Part shown: one piece after another, positions 10,793-23,500 of the stretch | Layout: every line of letters begins with the position of its first letter | Numbering within the stretch: the stretch's first letter is position 1 | Source: Halicephalobus mephisto | Taxonomy: Eukaryota > Nematoda > Chromadorea > Rhabditida > Panagrolaimidae | NCBI GenBank assembly: GCA_009193035.1 | Contig: SWDT01000208.1 | Location: 1 to 64,000 of the forward strand | Direction of reading: 5' to 3' | Length of the DNA: 64,000 nucleotides | The notes under the pieces: generated by a model | What the model saw: the letters and a program-made list of their open reading frames with translations, nothing else | What the model was told of the DNA's origin: nothing | The model's database searches: none | Made by a program: the position numbers and the translations under genes

Positions 10793-12249
10793 ATGAATTC
10801 TACAAATCTCCCAGATGATGATGAACCTGTATTCGATCGTGATGTTGTTTTCTACTTGGGCCGTACTGCTCTTGCTGTTGGATGTATCACGGAGTCAATA
10901 TTAATCATTTTCTTCTGTGTTAATGTATTCTTCACTTCCAAGAAAAACCACCTCAACTCAGCTTATTTCAAAGTTATTGTAGTTGGATATATTGTCGATA
11001 TTATTTCGAGCGGAAGTCTGGTAATCACCGAATTTGTCGACCCTGCTTATGTTACTACTTATAGCACCATCTCAATGTTCACTATATTATATTCAGATCT
11101 TCATTTGGGGTGGCTGTTAGTCTTGATGGGTGTGAATAGATGCACAGCACTGGCATTTCCTGTTCTCCACAACAAGGTGAGGATCGGACTTTTTGATAAA
11201 TATCTTAAAAACGTTTTTCTAAAAATAATACAGACGACATCTAGTAGGGAATGACTTTCGAGACTTCCTAGATGTCGGATAAATCGATTTTGGTAAAAAT
11301 TGTATGAATAATGAATCAAAAGTAACTTTATAATCTTTTGGATGCTACTCATATCTGATTAATGAAAATAATAATAAAAGAATGTTGACAAAATTCCCAA
11401 ACAATTTGAGTTCAGTAAGTTGTCATGTTATTAGTTAAGATTTCCTCAACATTCATAGATACTTTATATATACTCACTAGCTCTTAAAGATGACTAGAGA
11501 ATTATATTTCACATAATCTCAATCAAGAAGTTTCTTGATCTACAAAAGTACAATGTATACTCAAAAAATTAATTGCAAAATCTTCACAAAAAAATAAGTT
11601 TCATTTATGTGATTTAATTTTTAGCAAGTTTTAGAAATTTATATCGAGATAATTTTCAGATCTGGGAAGGCTATTCGTTTTACATCATCATGCCTCTTTT
11701 TATCACTGCTCCGTTCATCATTGGCCACAAGTACTTATTCAGTCCTTGTGTAGCTGACTTTTGGAGACCTAAATGTGCATCGTTCATTGTCGAATGTTAT
11801 CTGCTTATTATATTTATTAATTTGCCTCTCCTTGCTCTTACTTTAATCGTGATATTTGTCGGGATTTGGTTCTCTCGAAAACAAACGTCTTCACTTTCTG
11901 ATTTTAAAAAAGTAGAAAGACGGCTTGTTTGGCAAACTATAAGCTCGTCTACTTTTCTGATTTGCTATTATGTGTTATATTATCTCGGTGGGGTTTTCTA
12001 TGACCAATCTCCGGAAATCAGCACTGAACTGTATTCAACAAGCATGGTAATCTATTCAATTCACACTTACCCAGCAATTGCAATTCTATTTGTAGTGAGG
12101 TAAGGACATTCTGAAGTAGAATAATGCTCTTTTCATTCTTTAGTCCAACTTTTCGGAAACAATTCACCACATTTTATGGATGTAAAAACATTACGTTTTG
12201 GAACAGAAAGACTAACACTGCTGCGGTCGGTATTCAACCTAAACGATAA
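10793..12249 (+). CDS. seven-TM nematode chemoreceptor (Srg-superfamily, Srv-like), three exons
   Basis: Exons 10793-11176, 11660-12099 and 12144-12249 give about 309 residues in a continuous frame (phases 0 and 2). The start is set at MNSTNLPDDDEPVF, whose NST/NLP context suits an extracellular N-terminus. An upstream in-frame ATG at 10748 is also possible. Segment TM3 ends with LMGVNRCTALAFPVLHNK. The NR-T-A-FP signature just before an exon junction continuing IWEG is typical of Srv/Srg receptors. The last TM is followed by VVSPTFRKQF, the usual start of the cytoplasmic tail. A sensory-neuron role is inferred from the family only. Intron 1 is 483 nt; intron 2 is 44 nt. Confidence 0.8.
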
Positions 12250-12842
12250 TCAAGAAAACTGTAGTTTACGTTATTTCTTGTTGGATACAGTTGGAAATTT
12301 TCCATCATAAGGCAAAAATCCTCAAGTTTACTGTAAGTGGAAGAGATAACATATATTTACGATAAAGGAAATATTTCTTGTTCGGAATGATGTCATTATA
12401 ATAAGCACAGTTTCCTTTCGGTGAAAGGTCTTTCTCACGAGTTTGAAAACTGTAAGTTCCTACTGTATTGAAAATAGTTAACTACATTTTATTTCTCCTT
12501 CAAAGTAGTTAAAAAGAAAGGGTAAGAGAACTCACGTGCAGCTGGTTAATAAAGAGATTCGAGTTGAGAATTCAACTAAGCTTTTCTTGCAGGTTAATTA
12601 AGTTTTCGAAATCCTAGTTAATTGAGAAGTGCTATGAACTTTGTGCAGATAATTAGACAAGTTAAATTCCATTTTATATGCCTACATTAACACAGTTATT
12701 AAGTACATTCAGCGAATTCAAAAAATTCTGAAAAAACGGAAACAAAAACCTCGAGGAATCAGAATAGAAAAAATTGTCAGTGAAATCAATAAAAGCTTAA
12801 GAGACAATAACTCGGAAAAAACTAATACTTTTTAAAAGATCC
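12250..12842. other. intergenic, no gene seen
   Basis: AT-rich spacer between the chemoreceptor stop and the 5S gene terminator. No feature recognised. Confidence 0.5.
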
Positions 12843-12847
12843 AAAAA
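12843..12847 (-). terminator. Pol III T-run terminator of 5S gene
   Basis: Five T on the minus strand directly at the 3' end of the 5S copy. Confidence 0.7.
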
Positions 12848-12965
12848 GGTAGCAGCACCGGGGATTCCCAGGACGTCTCCGATCCAAGTACTAACCCAGC
12901 CCTATCGCGTTTAACTGGCCAGATCGAACGGGATGGCGTGTGTTCACAATGGTTTGACCGCTACC
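12846..12965 (-). rRNA. 5S ribosomal RNA gene
   Basis: Second intact-looking 5S copy, on the minus strand. It holds GTACTTGGATCGGAGACGTC and CCATCCCGTTCGATCTGGCC. The terminal helix is GGTAGC (12965-12960) with GCTACC (12853-12848). The copy at 8-127 uses GCTAGG with CCTAGC, so both helices pair fully with different bases. A T-run terminator is present. Length is about 120 nt. A few differences from copy 1 lie in the arms. Probably transcribed; gene conversion history unknown. Confidence 0.85.
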
Positions 12966-12985
12966 GACATGCCCTCAGGGTATTT
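12966..12985 (-). promoter_or_regulatory. conserved 5S upstream element
   Basis: The minus-strand sequence TACCCTGAGGGCATGTC sits just before the 5S start. A near copy (TACCCTGAGGGCATATC) precedes the 9.7-kb pseudogene. Conservation outside the transcribed region suggests an external Pol III promoter element, as known for nematode 5S genes, or simply that whole repeat units were copied. Confidence 0.5.
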
Positions 12986-13675
12986 AAATTTCGTTTCTTT
13001 GGATAATGACTAGAGGGAAAAACTTCACCTTTAACACTATGTTAACAACTCAAGCTGTTCCCTGATAACCAAAAAAGTTCTCTCAATCATAAGAGTAATT
13101 TTCTCTTTGATCACAATTTTTTAAACTTCTGCATTAATTTTGATTTTCATTGCCACTGCAGCTCTAGTTATGATTTCAGAATTTAGTTTCTTGTTGAATT
13201 TTATTACAAGTTCATTATCAAAAATTAATTTTGATTTCCAGAAGCAGCTGTATTTTATGTATACTTCCAGGTGACTACTTTGATTGAGATTTTAGTTTCA
13301 ACAGCTGTTTTTATGAGATTGTGGACTAAATCACGTAAAATCGAGTAGTTATTAAGTATCTGTTATCCCTACCAAGAAGTTACAGAATAATTGTATTTGT
13401 ATTTTTATCATATTATCTTCAATTTATTCTTAAATATAGTATAAACTAAATTATATAAAAGATTTCTGAAGAGATTCTTCTTTAGAAGTAAGTAATTTTA
13501 ATAAGTTGATTTTTTTAAAAGAATTATAAATTCGTCACTTATTGATGAATTATTTTTGGCAAATCTAGACATTTCCTTTTTCAAGTAACCGTAATCAAAA
13601 ACTCATTTCTAATTTTTCAGGTGAAATTCAAAACTTAAGTTAGATTTTAATAAATCAACAGCTAATATATCTTTA
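12986..13675. other. intergenic, no gene seen
   Basis: AT-rich spacer upstream of the third chemoreceptor. It ends in a T-rich acceptor, TCTTTACAG, at about 13670-13678, 24 nt before the ATG. Confidence 0.5.
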
Positions 13676-13678
13676 CAG
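13676..13678 (+). promoter_or_regulatory. likely SL trans-splice acceptor
   Basis: CAG after ATATCTTTA, 24 nt before the chemoreceptor ATG at 13703. No upstream leader exon is evident, so this may be a spliced-leader acceptor. Confidence 0.4.
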
Positions 13679-13702
13679 TAGTTTACTTGTCCGATAACGA
13701 CT

Positions 13703-15097
13703 ATGTCATATTCTGAATTGACTCTCGATATGATCGATGGATATTATTGGAGACTACAAATAAATACTGTAACTAATATCTTTGTCAATTCGATCTGTAT
13801 TTATTTAATCTTGAACTACAGTACTGCGGCTATGGGGAATTACAAATATTACATTATTTTCAATGTGGTGTCTACGATGACTCTGGATTTTCATATCAGT
13901 TGTTTTCATGGGTTATTGCCTTTGCTTCCTTATTCCCTAAGTTGTTTGACAGGACCCTTGAGATATATGAAGGATTATCGTTATAATGCTGTTAGTTACG
14001 TAAGTCCAAACTAAAAACAGTAAAACTGATGATTATTTAGAACATGATGCACTTCACCTTGAGTACTACTGGATTGTCTATTTTTACCGGCTTTCTTTAC
14101 CGTTACTACTCTCTCCGTCATGAAACAAAAGTCTTCCACACTAAAAAAGCTGTTCTTATCATTGCTGCTTCCATTATCCTTTATCCTTTGCCGGCTGTAA
14201 TCCCGAGTTTTATAAACATTCAGTACTCTGATGCCTATACCAAGGATTATGCAGCTAGCAAGTACCCAGAATTTTACGAAATTTACACCGAGATATCTTG
14301 TTCGTCTTATTACAACGATACTATAGCTTTTTTTTCAGTTACAGGAGCTTTGGTTTTGATTTTAATTGTTGTAGTTGCTTGTGGTATTATCGCTGTTATC
14401 AACATTAGATTGCTACAATCTGTCAAAAGTTCACTGACGAAAGCCGCTTATATTCTTCAGAGGCAATTTCTAATTGTACTATGCTTCCAACTGGTCATCC
14501 CATTAGTTTGTCTATTGATTTCACTGTGTATTTTATTTGGAGGTGTGATTGCTGAATCGAAGAACATGCTCTGTAAGCAACATTTTAAAAAGCATAAAAA
14601 ATCTTTGAAAGCTACTGGACAACCTATATTAAATACTACCTGCTTTAATTTATATATTCTTTAACATCAGTGCAGCACCATAGGGAAACTCAAATTTTGA
14701 CTATCATGTTTTTTTATTAAAATATTTGTAAAAAATAGATACCATACAAATGTCTAAAGAAAAATGGCATGATATAAATCAAAAATATCTTTGAAAATTC
14801 TTACATAATTTTATCACGATTTTTCATAACTTTACTTTTATTCGTAAATTTACTATGATCTGTTAATATTTAATGAAAGATTATTACTTTATAATTATTT
14901 CAGTGTGGTCGGAGATTTTAATTCACATCCTTACTCTCCACGCCACTTTCAACGGATTACTAATCATTTTTTCCATCAAACCGTACAGGATAGCTGTGAA
15001 GAAACTTCTCAATTTAAAAATCAAAGATCCTCCAATTATCTCTGTTTCTACAACAGTTATGAGTTCCACAAATATTAACACTCCCAAAGCGTATTAA
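13703..15097 (+). CDS. seven-TM nematode chemoreceptor (Srh-like), three exons
   Basis: Exons 13703-13999, 14041-14572 and 14904-15097 give about 340 residues (phases 0 and 1). The N-terminal part has the Srh/Str-type AAMGNYKYYIIFNVVST at TM1-TM2. The second exon carries the central TMs, with a cysteine-bearing extracellular loop (ISCSSYYNDT). The last exon gives TM7 with H-ATFNGLLIIF followed by KPYR, the classic Srh ending, and a Ser/Thr-rich tail. These receptors detect external chemicals in sensory neurons; the ligand is unknown. The tail resembles the intronless receptor at 3154-4212. Confidence 0.85.
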
Positions 15098-16519
15098 GAG
15101 TTTATTCTAGATTTTGAATGCTGAATCAAATGACATAATATTTTTGAGTTCTAGTGACTCGGATGTATGAAATATTAGACTGAAAAATTTTTCGCTATCG
15201 AGTTTGAAAATTGACCACAGCTGAACAAGATATTTCAGAAGATACCAAGATATCCATTATAAAGCCTATGAAAATCTTTATCATGTAGTACATAAACCAT
15301 CCTTTTTGATCATTCGTAAGAAAATATATAACAGGTTTTTTTATAACTCTCAACATTACGCATATCAGATAACATATATTCAACATATCGTTTAAGAACT
15401 AAATTCTTGATATGTGGTTGAATAATCTTAATATATAATCTTATGATATTGGCATTTTCCTCATTTAATTTTTAGTAACAGAAAAAGCACCAAATATCAT
15501 ACATAATTTTTTTTAATTTTCCGAAATCTAGTGAAAAGTTCAGAAATCATGAAAAACTTTATAATTTTTAAAATTTTCTAAAAATTCTACAGCAATTTCA
15601 TATAGATATTCTTAATTATTGAAATTTGAAAAATATGTTTAGAGTCATTTCGGATTTATCAGAAAGTTTCTAGAATTTCGAAAACATTTTTGAAATTTGT
15701 TGGAATAATAAATATTTTTGAAATTCTCCAGAATTAACAAAATATTTATTGGTGTTTGAAGTTGCGAATTTTGAAAAGTGGATATTATTTAAAAAAATAA
15801 ATTCCGTTAGTCTTTATTTAACGAAAATACAGAATTGCAGATTCTAAAATCTTTGAATTTCAAAAATTAGTTTCAAATTCTGAATTCATGTTCACAATCT
15901 GCAGATCTGATTACCTTCTTTTATATTTTTATAGAATTCTGAAAACAATCGATTTTCACTGTGCTGAAAAATGCAAAGTTACGTAAAATGTCTCTAAAAT
16001 ATTCAAACATTTCTAAAATTTAAAAAAAATCAAAATGAAAAACAAAAAGTAAAACAAAAACCAATCAATTTTGATAAAGATTAACCAGATTTGACATTTT
16101 TATAAAACTACATGAAAATTTTAAAAAATCACATCATTTTTAAAATTAAAAATGTTTTTTATAAAATTTTTTGTATAAATATTCTAAAAAATTCTAAAAT
16201 TTAGATGAATATTGGAAAAAAGAGTCGATTTCGGTGCTCAATTATCAGATTTACCGTTTTTCCACTCTGACAAATCTCCCTTCGTTGGAATTCAAAAATC
16301 CCAAAAATCCCGAAAATTACTTTTTACTTTTATTCCTATTTCGCACAAAATCAGAGGTTACAACAATACAAAAAACAAAATTTATTAATTGTAGTTGTTT
16401 CCTTTGATCCATCTAATCCCAAAAATATTATACTATTATTAAAATGAAAAATTTGTATTTTTACGAAATTGTCTCAACGGGAATTTTTATAAAATTTTAA
16501 AATTTAATTAAAAATAAAA

Positions 16520-16790
16520 TAATTAATTGATTTTTACAGAATTATTATATTTATTTTTTTTATAAATTTTTTTTTTCGTAAAATTTTATAGAAAATTATT
16601 GAAATTAATTTAAAAATAAAAAAATTAATTGATTTTTACAGAATTATTAGATTTATTTTTTTATAAATTCTTTTTTTGTAAAATTTTACAGAAAATTATT
16701 GAAATTAATTTAAAAATAAAAAAATTAATTGATTTTTACAGAATTTTCATATTTATTTTTTTTATAAATTTTTTTATGAGAATTCAGAAA
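16520..16790. repeat. tandem repeat, about 100-nt unit, 3 copies
   Basis: Each unit repeats AATTGATTTTTACAGAATT, then a T-rich block and a stretch ending GAAATTAATTTAAAAATAAA. The motif GATTTTTACAG recurs at 16529, 16631 and 16731. Confidence 0.75.
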
Positions 16791-17379
16791 TATTACAGTA
16801 TTATAAAATTTAAAAACAAAAATTTTTTGAAACAAATTTTTAAAATTAAAAAAAAATATCGATTTAAAAAAATTATTTTTTTTATAAATTTTTTTTTCGT
16901 AAAAATTTTCAATATATACCTTTTTAATTTTGATACTTGTTATTCGAAAATATTATAATTTTGAATTTACTATTTTTGCAAATTGAAAAATGATCAACTA
17001 GCCAACCACCAGATAAATTTGCATAATTAATTGTATTTTTGCCTTCAGAAAACGGAATACCGGAACTGAGCCGTCAATTTGTGCATGATTTGTCTGGCTG
17101 TTGACCGTTGGTCGAGACTCATTGTTTCGGGACTAGTTTGGCAAGCTCATCGGATACGCAATTGTATGCGGAATTTAGCTCCTAAAGCGGCTTTGTCGGG
17201 AAAGGAAAGTGTCCATTTTATCGGCCACCCATATTTGTCATTACTTTGGTCCTAAAATCACACAACTAATTTTATTATTCGGGAAATAGTACTGTTATAA
17301 AAAGCAGAAATGGGTGTTTTTTACGAAATTGTCTCGATGGGAATTCCGAAAATAGAGGTTACAGATGTTGGTTTCAAAG

Positions 17380-19340
17380 TTTTACTAAATTCTGGAAGTT
17401 TTACGAGGTTCTCCAAGTTTTCAAAAACCTCAACGAAGTTGTGAAGTTTTCAGCAACTTTCAAGAGATTCTAAAAGGTTCCAGAAGCCTCTACGAAGTTT
17501 TAAAAGTTTTCAGAAATTTTAAAAATTTTCTAGAAGATTTCAGAAATTTTAAAAATATTCTACAAAATTTTAGAAATTTTTTCGAATTTCTAAAAATTTT
17601 CAGAAATTTTAAAAATTTTCTAGAAGATTTTAGAAATTTTCATGGTATTTCAGAAACATCCGTGAGATTCTAGAAGTCTGAAACTTTCTATGAGGTTTTC
17701 TAAGACTTCAGAATCATCCACTAGCTCCTGAAAAATTCTAAAAATATCCATAAAACTCCTGAAATTTCCAAAATACTTTACTGAATTCTGGAGACTTTAA
17801 TGAGATTCCAGAGAGTTCTAGATCTTGAAGAATTTCCAAAGGTTCCAAAATTTTCTGAGATTCTAGAAGGCTTTAGAAACTTCTGAGATCTTCCACTAAA
17901 TTTCCATAAAGTTTTTAAATTACTACTGTATTCTGAAATATCCGAAATTTTTACTTTAATTTTAAAACCTCCAAAAACTTTTATTTTTGATTCCAGTTGC
18001 TTCAAGCTTAAAAAACCAGTTTTATTTTCTTTTCAGAAATACGGTCCTAATTTTATTTCTTTTAGTTTTTCCAGACCTAGATGACCTTTATCCGTTTTTA
18101 AATGAAATTTGTCAAGAATTTGGAAAATTTGATAGACTTTCGGAAACAGAAATCTGTCCACAATTGACTGCATCAGAATTTTTCTCCATTAGTCATTTTT
18201 AATCTTGTTCCCCGAAGACGCAAGTGGACATCATTTTTGCTTGTCAACACTTTCCCGCTTGTTTGGGAGTATTTTTTGGTCTTAACTTCTGGAGGAGCCG
18301 ACTCGATGACTCGTCCGACTTGGATAGCCGGAAGGAACCAGTGCCGACAACCAACGAAGCCAAAGGCCATTTCGGACATTTTTTACAAGTTAGGCAATTG
18401 TTGAGTGGGTATCCACTCCAGAAGACTTTTATTCTTTTTTCAAAATTAAAATTAGGGAGTTGAAGAACATTGTTTTGAAAAACTTTTTTATTTTCTCTTG
18501 AATTTTAAAAGGTTATAAAATTTTAGAAATTTGTAGAACGTTCTAGAAGGTTTCTGAATTTTCTACTGAATTCTGGAAAATCTCTGAGATTCTAAAATAT
18601 TGTAAAATTTTCTACAAAATGTTTGAAAATATTAGAATTTCTGGAATTTTTGAAAATATTAAAACTTCTAGAATTTTTGAAAATATTAGAATTTCTGGAA
18701 TTTTTGAAAGTTCTGGACACTTCCACTGGACTCTAGAGAATTCCAAGTTTTCATGAGATCTTGAAAGACTAAGACTTTGAGATTCTTAAAATCCTTGATT
18801 CTGGAATGTCCCAAAAATTACTATAAGATTCTAATTTTCCAGAAACTTTTGTGGTATTTTATATATTTTTTTCTAAATTTTAGGATTCTGGAAGCTTCTA
18901 AAAAACTTCAAAAGTATCTTCAAGATTCCAGAGTTTCTAAATTTTCTATGAAATTGCAGAAAATTTAAAAATATCCCTGGAATTTTAGAAATCTCTAGAA
19001 ATTCTGAGATTGATCAAGACTAGAAAATTCTCGAGATCTTCACAAACTTTTATGAAATTCCAGATTTCAGAATTTTCAAAAAAATTTTATAAAATTTCAG
19101 AAACCTTAAGTTTTTCGAGGTTTTCTAAGATTTTAAAATTTTTTTGTCAATTTTAAAAAAATTCTAAAATCGTTCTGAAAATATTATCTGATTTTAGAGT
19201 TTTTATGTAATTTAAAAATTTTCAAAGTTGTTACTAAATTTTTAAAACTTTCAAAAAACCCCTAAAATTTCGAAAATATAAAATTCTCAGAAATTTGAAA
19301 ACCTATTAAATTCCAGAATTTTTACGAAATTGTAGTTTAA
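17380..19340. repeat. dispersed TTCTAGAA/AGAAATTTTC-rich low-complexity region
   Basis: Runs of short degenerate units such as TTTTCTAGAAGATTTCAGAA. Similar stretches occur at 23330-23750, 27030-27260, 44640-45310, 50220-50600, 53640-54330, 57470-58080 and 63600-63900. Many copies place GAA and TTC pentamers in alternating orientation, as in heat-shock elements. Confidence 0.5.
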
Positions 19341-20508
19341 AAAAGCCTTCCAATAGTTTTGACTCGGAACTAAATTAACTTATCTTTTTTAAATGTTTTC
19401 CATGTTCTTTGAAAAGTGCATTTTCTTTTTTAACAAAAAAGAGAATTTTTTTAATCAATTCCTTTGGCCTCATAAATCTCTCAAAAAGACGATGCTTCGA
19501 TCGACAATCAAATCCCCGATGGGGAAATCTCGCGGACAGCCCTAGGCACCAGATCCGAGATTAATCGCGCTCTGACTAATTTGTTTTCGCCAATCACCGT
19601 TGTCAAAATTTTTCTCGATTATTGCCAAAAATATAAAAATAATATTTATAAATAATCCCTTTGGTCATTTAGTTTTCATTTGTGTCCATTATGCTGTCCA
19701 GAATTTCACTAATGTGCTCGAGTTCGGAAGTTCTTTGTCGGCATCGCGGCTAATTCAAGAATTTAATGAAATTTTGAGCCATCTTGCTTCTTTTCTCTTC
19801 TTCAAAAAGACGAAAAGTTGTCGTACAAGAAAAATCAGAGGTTTCAAGAAATATATTTTCACAAAAATTTTTGAAAATTTCAAAAAATATTAAAAAATTA
19901 TAGAATTTTCCGAAATTTAAAGCTTTTGAAAATTGATGAAGATTTTAAAAATCAAAAATTAGAATTTTCTAGAATTGTACAGAATCTAAAAAATAATTCT
20001 AAAACTTTCAAAAATCGATAAAAATTTTACAATTTACTTAAATTTAAAAAGTTTCAAAAAATCAAAAGTTAAAAATTTCTGAAACCTGACAAAATTTAAA
20101 AAATAATTATAAAACTTTCAAAAAATTAAATTTTAAAATTTTCAAAAAATTTAAAAATTCTAAAACTTTCGAAAATTTTTTAAAAGTTTTATTTTTTTGA
20201 ACATTTTTATTTTTTTTTTACTTTTTCTATTTTCCATTAGATAATTATCAAATTCCACTTTGGGGAGTTTCTGAACTTGGGTGTCAAATGAATAAAGGCC
20301 ATTCTAATGACATAATCCGGTCCGTTCCCCACGGCGTTGTTTCTGACCAGTTGCGCAATTTCATTTCTCAAAGTACTCTTTTCCATTTGTATCTTTTCTA
20401 TATATCTTACAAAACGAAATTTCAGCCTTCGATTCACTGCCACAGTAGACCCATGAGGGATAGTTTGGAAAAATTATGATTTTTGGGATTTTTAAAATTG
20501 TCTCTAAT

Positions 20509-20511
20509 TAG
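20509..20511 (+). promoter_or_regulatory. 3' splice acceptor just before lad-2 ATG
   Basis: TTGTCTCTAATTAG ends 7 nt before the ATG at 20519. It is either an SL trans-splice site or the acceptor of a non-coding upstream exon. Confidence 0.45.
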
Positions 20512-20518
20512 ATCCAGA

Positions 20519-23500
20519 ATGAGACTGTTGTTTATTTCCTTGTTGGTTACTGTAGTCACGGCATTGGGACCTCCGAAGTTGATTGCTCAGCCTCCAGATG
20601 AAGTCTGGTTCGAACCTGGCGTAAGCGAAGAATTTTCTGAAGTCAAGTTGATTCTGAAATGCGAAGCCACAGGAAATCCAGAAATGTAATTTTTCCTAAA
20701 AAATTTATTTAATTTTTTTTTTCAGTTTTCAATGGTATAAAAACAATGAAAAAATAGAAATCGATGGTTCTAAAATCATCTGGCAAAATTCCCCAGAAAG
20801 CGGTACCGTAATCTTCACAGATCCGACGGCTTCTGACGCCGGATATTATCAATGTTTTGTTTCTAATATTTTCGGAACAGCTGTTTCTAATCGGGTCCAT
20901 GTGCAACTCGGGGTTCTCGGTCACTTTCCCCAAAAACCCCTGAGGGTAATCAACGTGGACGAAGGAGATTCACTTTCGATCGACTGTGAACCGCCTTATG
21001 GAATCCCGAAACCGACAGTTTTCTGGCTTTACAGAGACACAAATCAGTCATTCGTGATCGAAACCATCAGAAGACCACATGTAGCTGTTGATCCAGATGG
21101 GAAACTTCATTTTTCGACGATTTATCTCCACGACGGAAGACCTAATCTCATCTATGAATGTGCCGCGACTTCCCCCGTGATGAGGGGCGAATACCGGGCC
21201 GGAGACCACGTCCAGATCGTCGTCAAACCCATGAAAAGTGAGATTTAAAGATTACAGTACAACTTGGATATGAGATACCCCCGCTATAACATATCTCTTG
21301 TTATAGCATACGGTGTGAGTGAATTTGGTTAGTCTACTTTCAAATTGACCCCCTCTATGATATCTCCTTTGTTATAAAATACGCTTCCCCGGTCCCTAGG
21401 GGATATCTTATATCCAAGTTCGACTTTATATACCATTTGTGCCTTGAATATTTTTTATTCCAGCAAATTCAAAAATTTAAATAATTTAAAATTTTTATAT
21501 GGAATTTTAAAAATTATTTTAGGCAAATTTTCAGTTTTTTATGAAACTTTAGGATGAAATTTTAGATATCTTTAAAATTGAAGATTAGTTTTCGGAATAT
21601 AGGATTCTGAAAAGCAACTATTAATTTTAGATTCAGAATACATGGATTTGATTATTTTAGGTACTTTTTGGTCAACTTAAAGATATTTTTGAAATTCTAA
21701 AATCAAAATTAAATTAGTTTTTACAATTTGGATTTTCGAAAATACAATTTTGATTTTGATTTTAGATTCAGATTCAGAATCTATGGATTTGATTATTTTA
21801 AATATTTTTTGGTCAACTTAAAGATATTTTTGAAATTCTAAAGTCAGAATTCGAAATTAGTCTTCATAATTTGGATTTTCGAAAATAAACTTTTGATTTT
21901 AAATTCAGATTCAAAATCTATACATTTGATTATTTTAAATATTTTTTCTCCAACTTTAAGGATATTTTTTAAATTTTAAAATCAAAATTAAATTGATCTT
22001 CACAATTTGGATTTTTGAAAATAAACTTTTGATTCTGATTTTAGATTCAGATTCAGAATCTATGGATTTGATTATTTTAAATATTTTTTTCCAACTTTAA
22101 GGATATTTTTAAAATTTTAAAGTCAGAATTCGAAATTAGTTTTTACAATTAAGATTTCTGAAAATAAATTTTTAATTCTGATTTTAGATTTAAAATCTAT
22201 GGTTCTGTTTACATAAATATAATTACTTTTTTGTCAAATTTTTATTGCAGAATTGAGACACAAGTACCACATTGGGAATTATGAGACTTGATTAATTTTA
22301 ACTTTCAGGAGTTGTGGGAGTGTCTGTACATAAACTTTACGTTTCTCCTCAGGAGGTTACTGTAAGAGCAGGGAAAAGATTAAAATTAATGTGTATTTTT
22401 GGTGGCAAACCTGTTCCAACAATTAAATGGTCAAAAATCGACGGAAATCTTCAAAAATCTAGAATCAAAGATTTGTCTTCAGTAGATTCGGATTACGGTA
22501 GGGCACTTATAATCGACAATGTTCATCCAGACGATGCCGGGATTTATGAATGTCGAGCAGACAACGTATATCATCGGATGACAGTGAGCGTGACGGCATC
22601 TCCGTTCTGGTTATTCGAGCCCCCGAAGGACATTGAACTTTCCGAAGAAAACACAGCCGAACTTCATTGCTTGGCTTCTGGAAGTCCGATCCCCTTGATT
22701 CAGTGGTACATGAACGGGAAACCTCTCCATGAACTTCCAGAAAACGGACGAAGAATAGTCCTTGATGCCGGAAGGATCCTCAGAATCGACAAATTGGATC
22801 ACGATGTGGACACTGGGGTCTACCAATGTAACGCTTCGAATCCTCTGGGGTCCATTTTCGCAAATGCCTTCGTGAACGTCAAAGCTCATGCTCCGAGGTT
22901 CCAGATGCCGGACAAAAGAATCTGGAAAGTCGTCAGGAAATCCACCGTCGATCTTAGTTGTGAAGTCGACGCTGCTCCAGAACCCGTCGTCCGTTGGGTA
23001 GACGCCAACGATCAAGCCATAAACGTCATTCCTGGGAAAATCCATCTTTTTTCGAATCACACTCTTCGGATCTACGACGTCAACACAGCAGATGAAGGCT
23101 ACTATTACTGTAATGTCAGCAACAAATATGGAATAAATAGAGCTTACAACAAGCTCGAGGTATTCAGTAAGTCAATTTTGCGAAAATTGTGTTATTTTAA
23201 AAATCAAAAATTTTCACGAAAATCTCTCGAGTGGAATTTTGGAAGTTTGAAATTTAGAAGTTTCCACGAAGTATTTGAGGATTCGAACAGTCTTCGGAAG
23301 ATTCTGGAATTTCTGCAAAATTTCTAAAAAATCCCAAAAATTTTCACGAAATTCAAGAGCTCCAGAATTTTGCAGATTCTGATAAGTTTAAAAATTTTTC
23401 ATGAAATTTTCAAATGATTCAGATTCTACTACTAGATTCTGAAAAACTTCACAAATTTCAATGACGTTCCAAAAATTTTTACATAAGTTTCTCAAAATTT

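Larger units (their letters stand above)
15098..20511. other. gene-poor AT-rich region upstream of lad-2
   Basis: About 5.4 kb without a supported gene. It contains a tandem repeat (16520-16790) and a long stretch rich in TTCTAGAA-type motifs (17380-19340). GC-richer islands lie at about 17041-17250, 18180-18440, 19490-19610 and 20240-20460. The islands might be enhancers or non-coding leader exons of the adhesion gene. Open frames in the poly-A/T parts are compositional artefacts. Confidence 0.5.

Noticed and set aside
16629..16958. Plus-strand frame of 109 codons rich in Phe/Ile/Lys
   Set aside because: Arises from A/T tandem repeats; no signal, domain or splice context.
20237..20443. Minus-strand frame with MEKSTLRNEIAQLVRNNAVG
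   Set aside because: Protein-like texture in a GC-richer island, but no family, start context or neighbouring exons. The opposite strand is equally open. Too weak to call a gene.
22251..22290. Possible extra small exon of lad-2 after TTTATTGCAG
   Set aside because: Reading in phase leads to a stop with no usable donor, and the flanking exons already join in frame.
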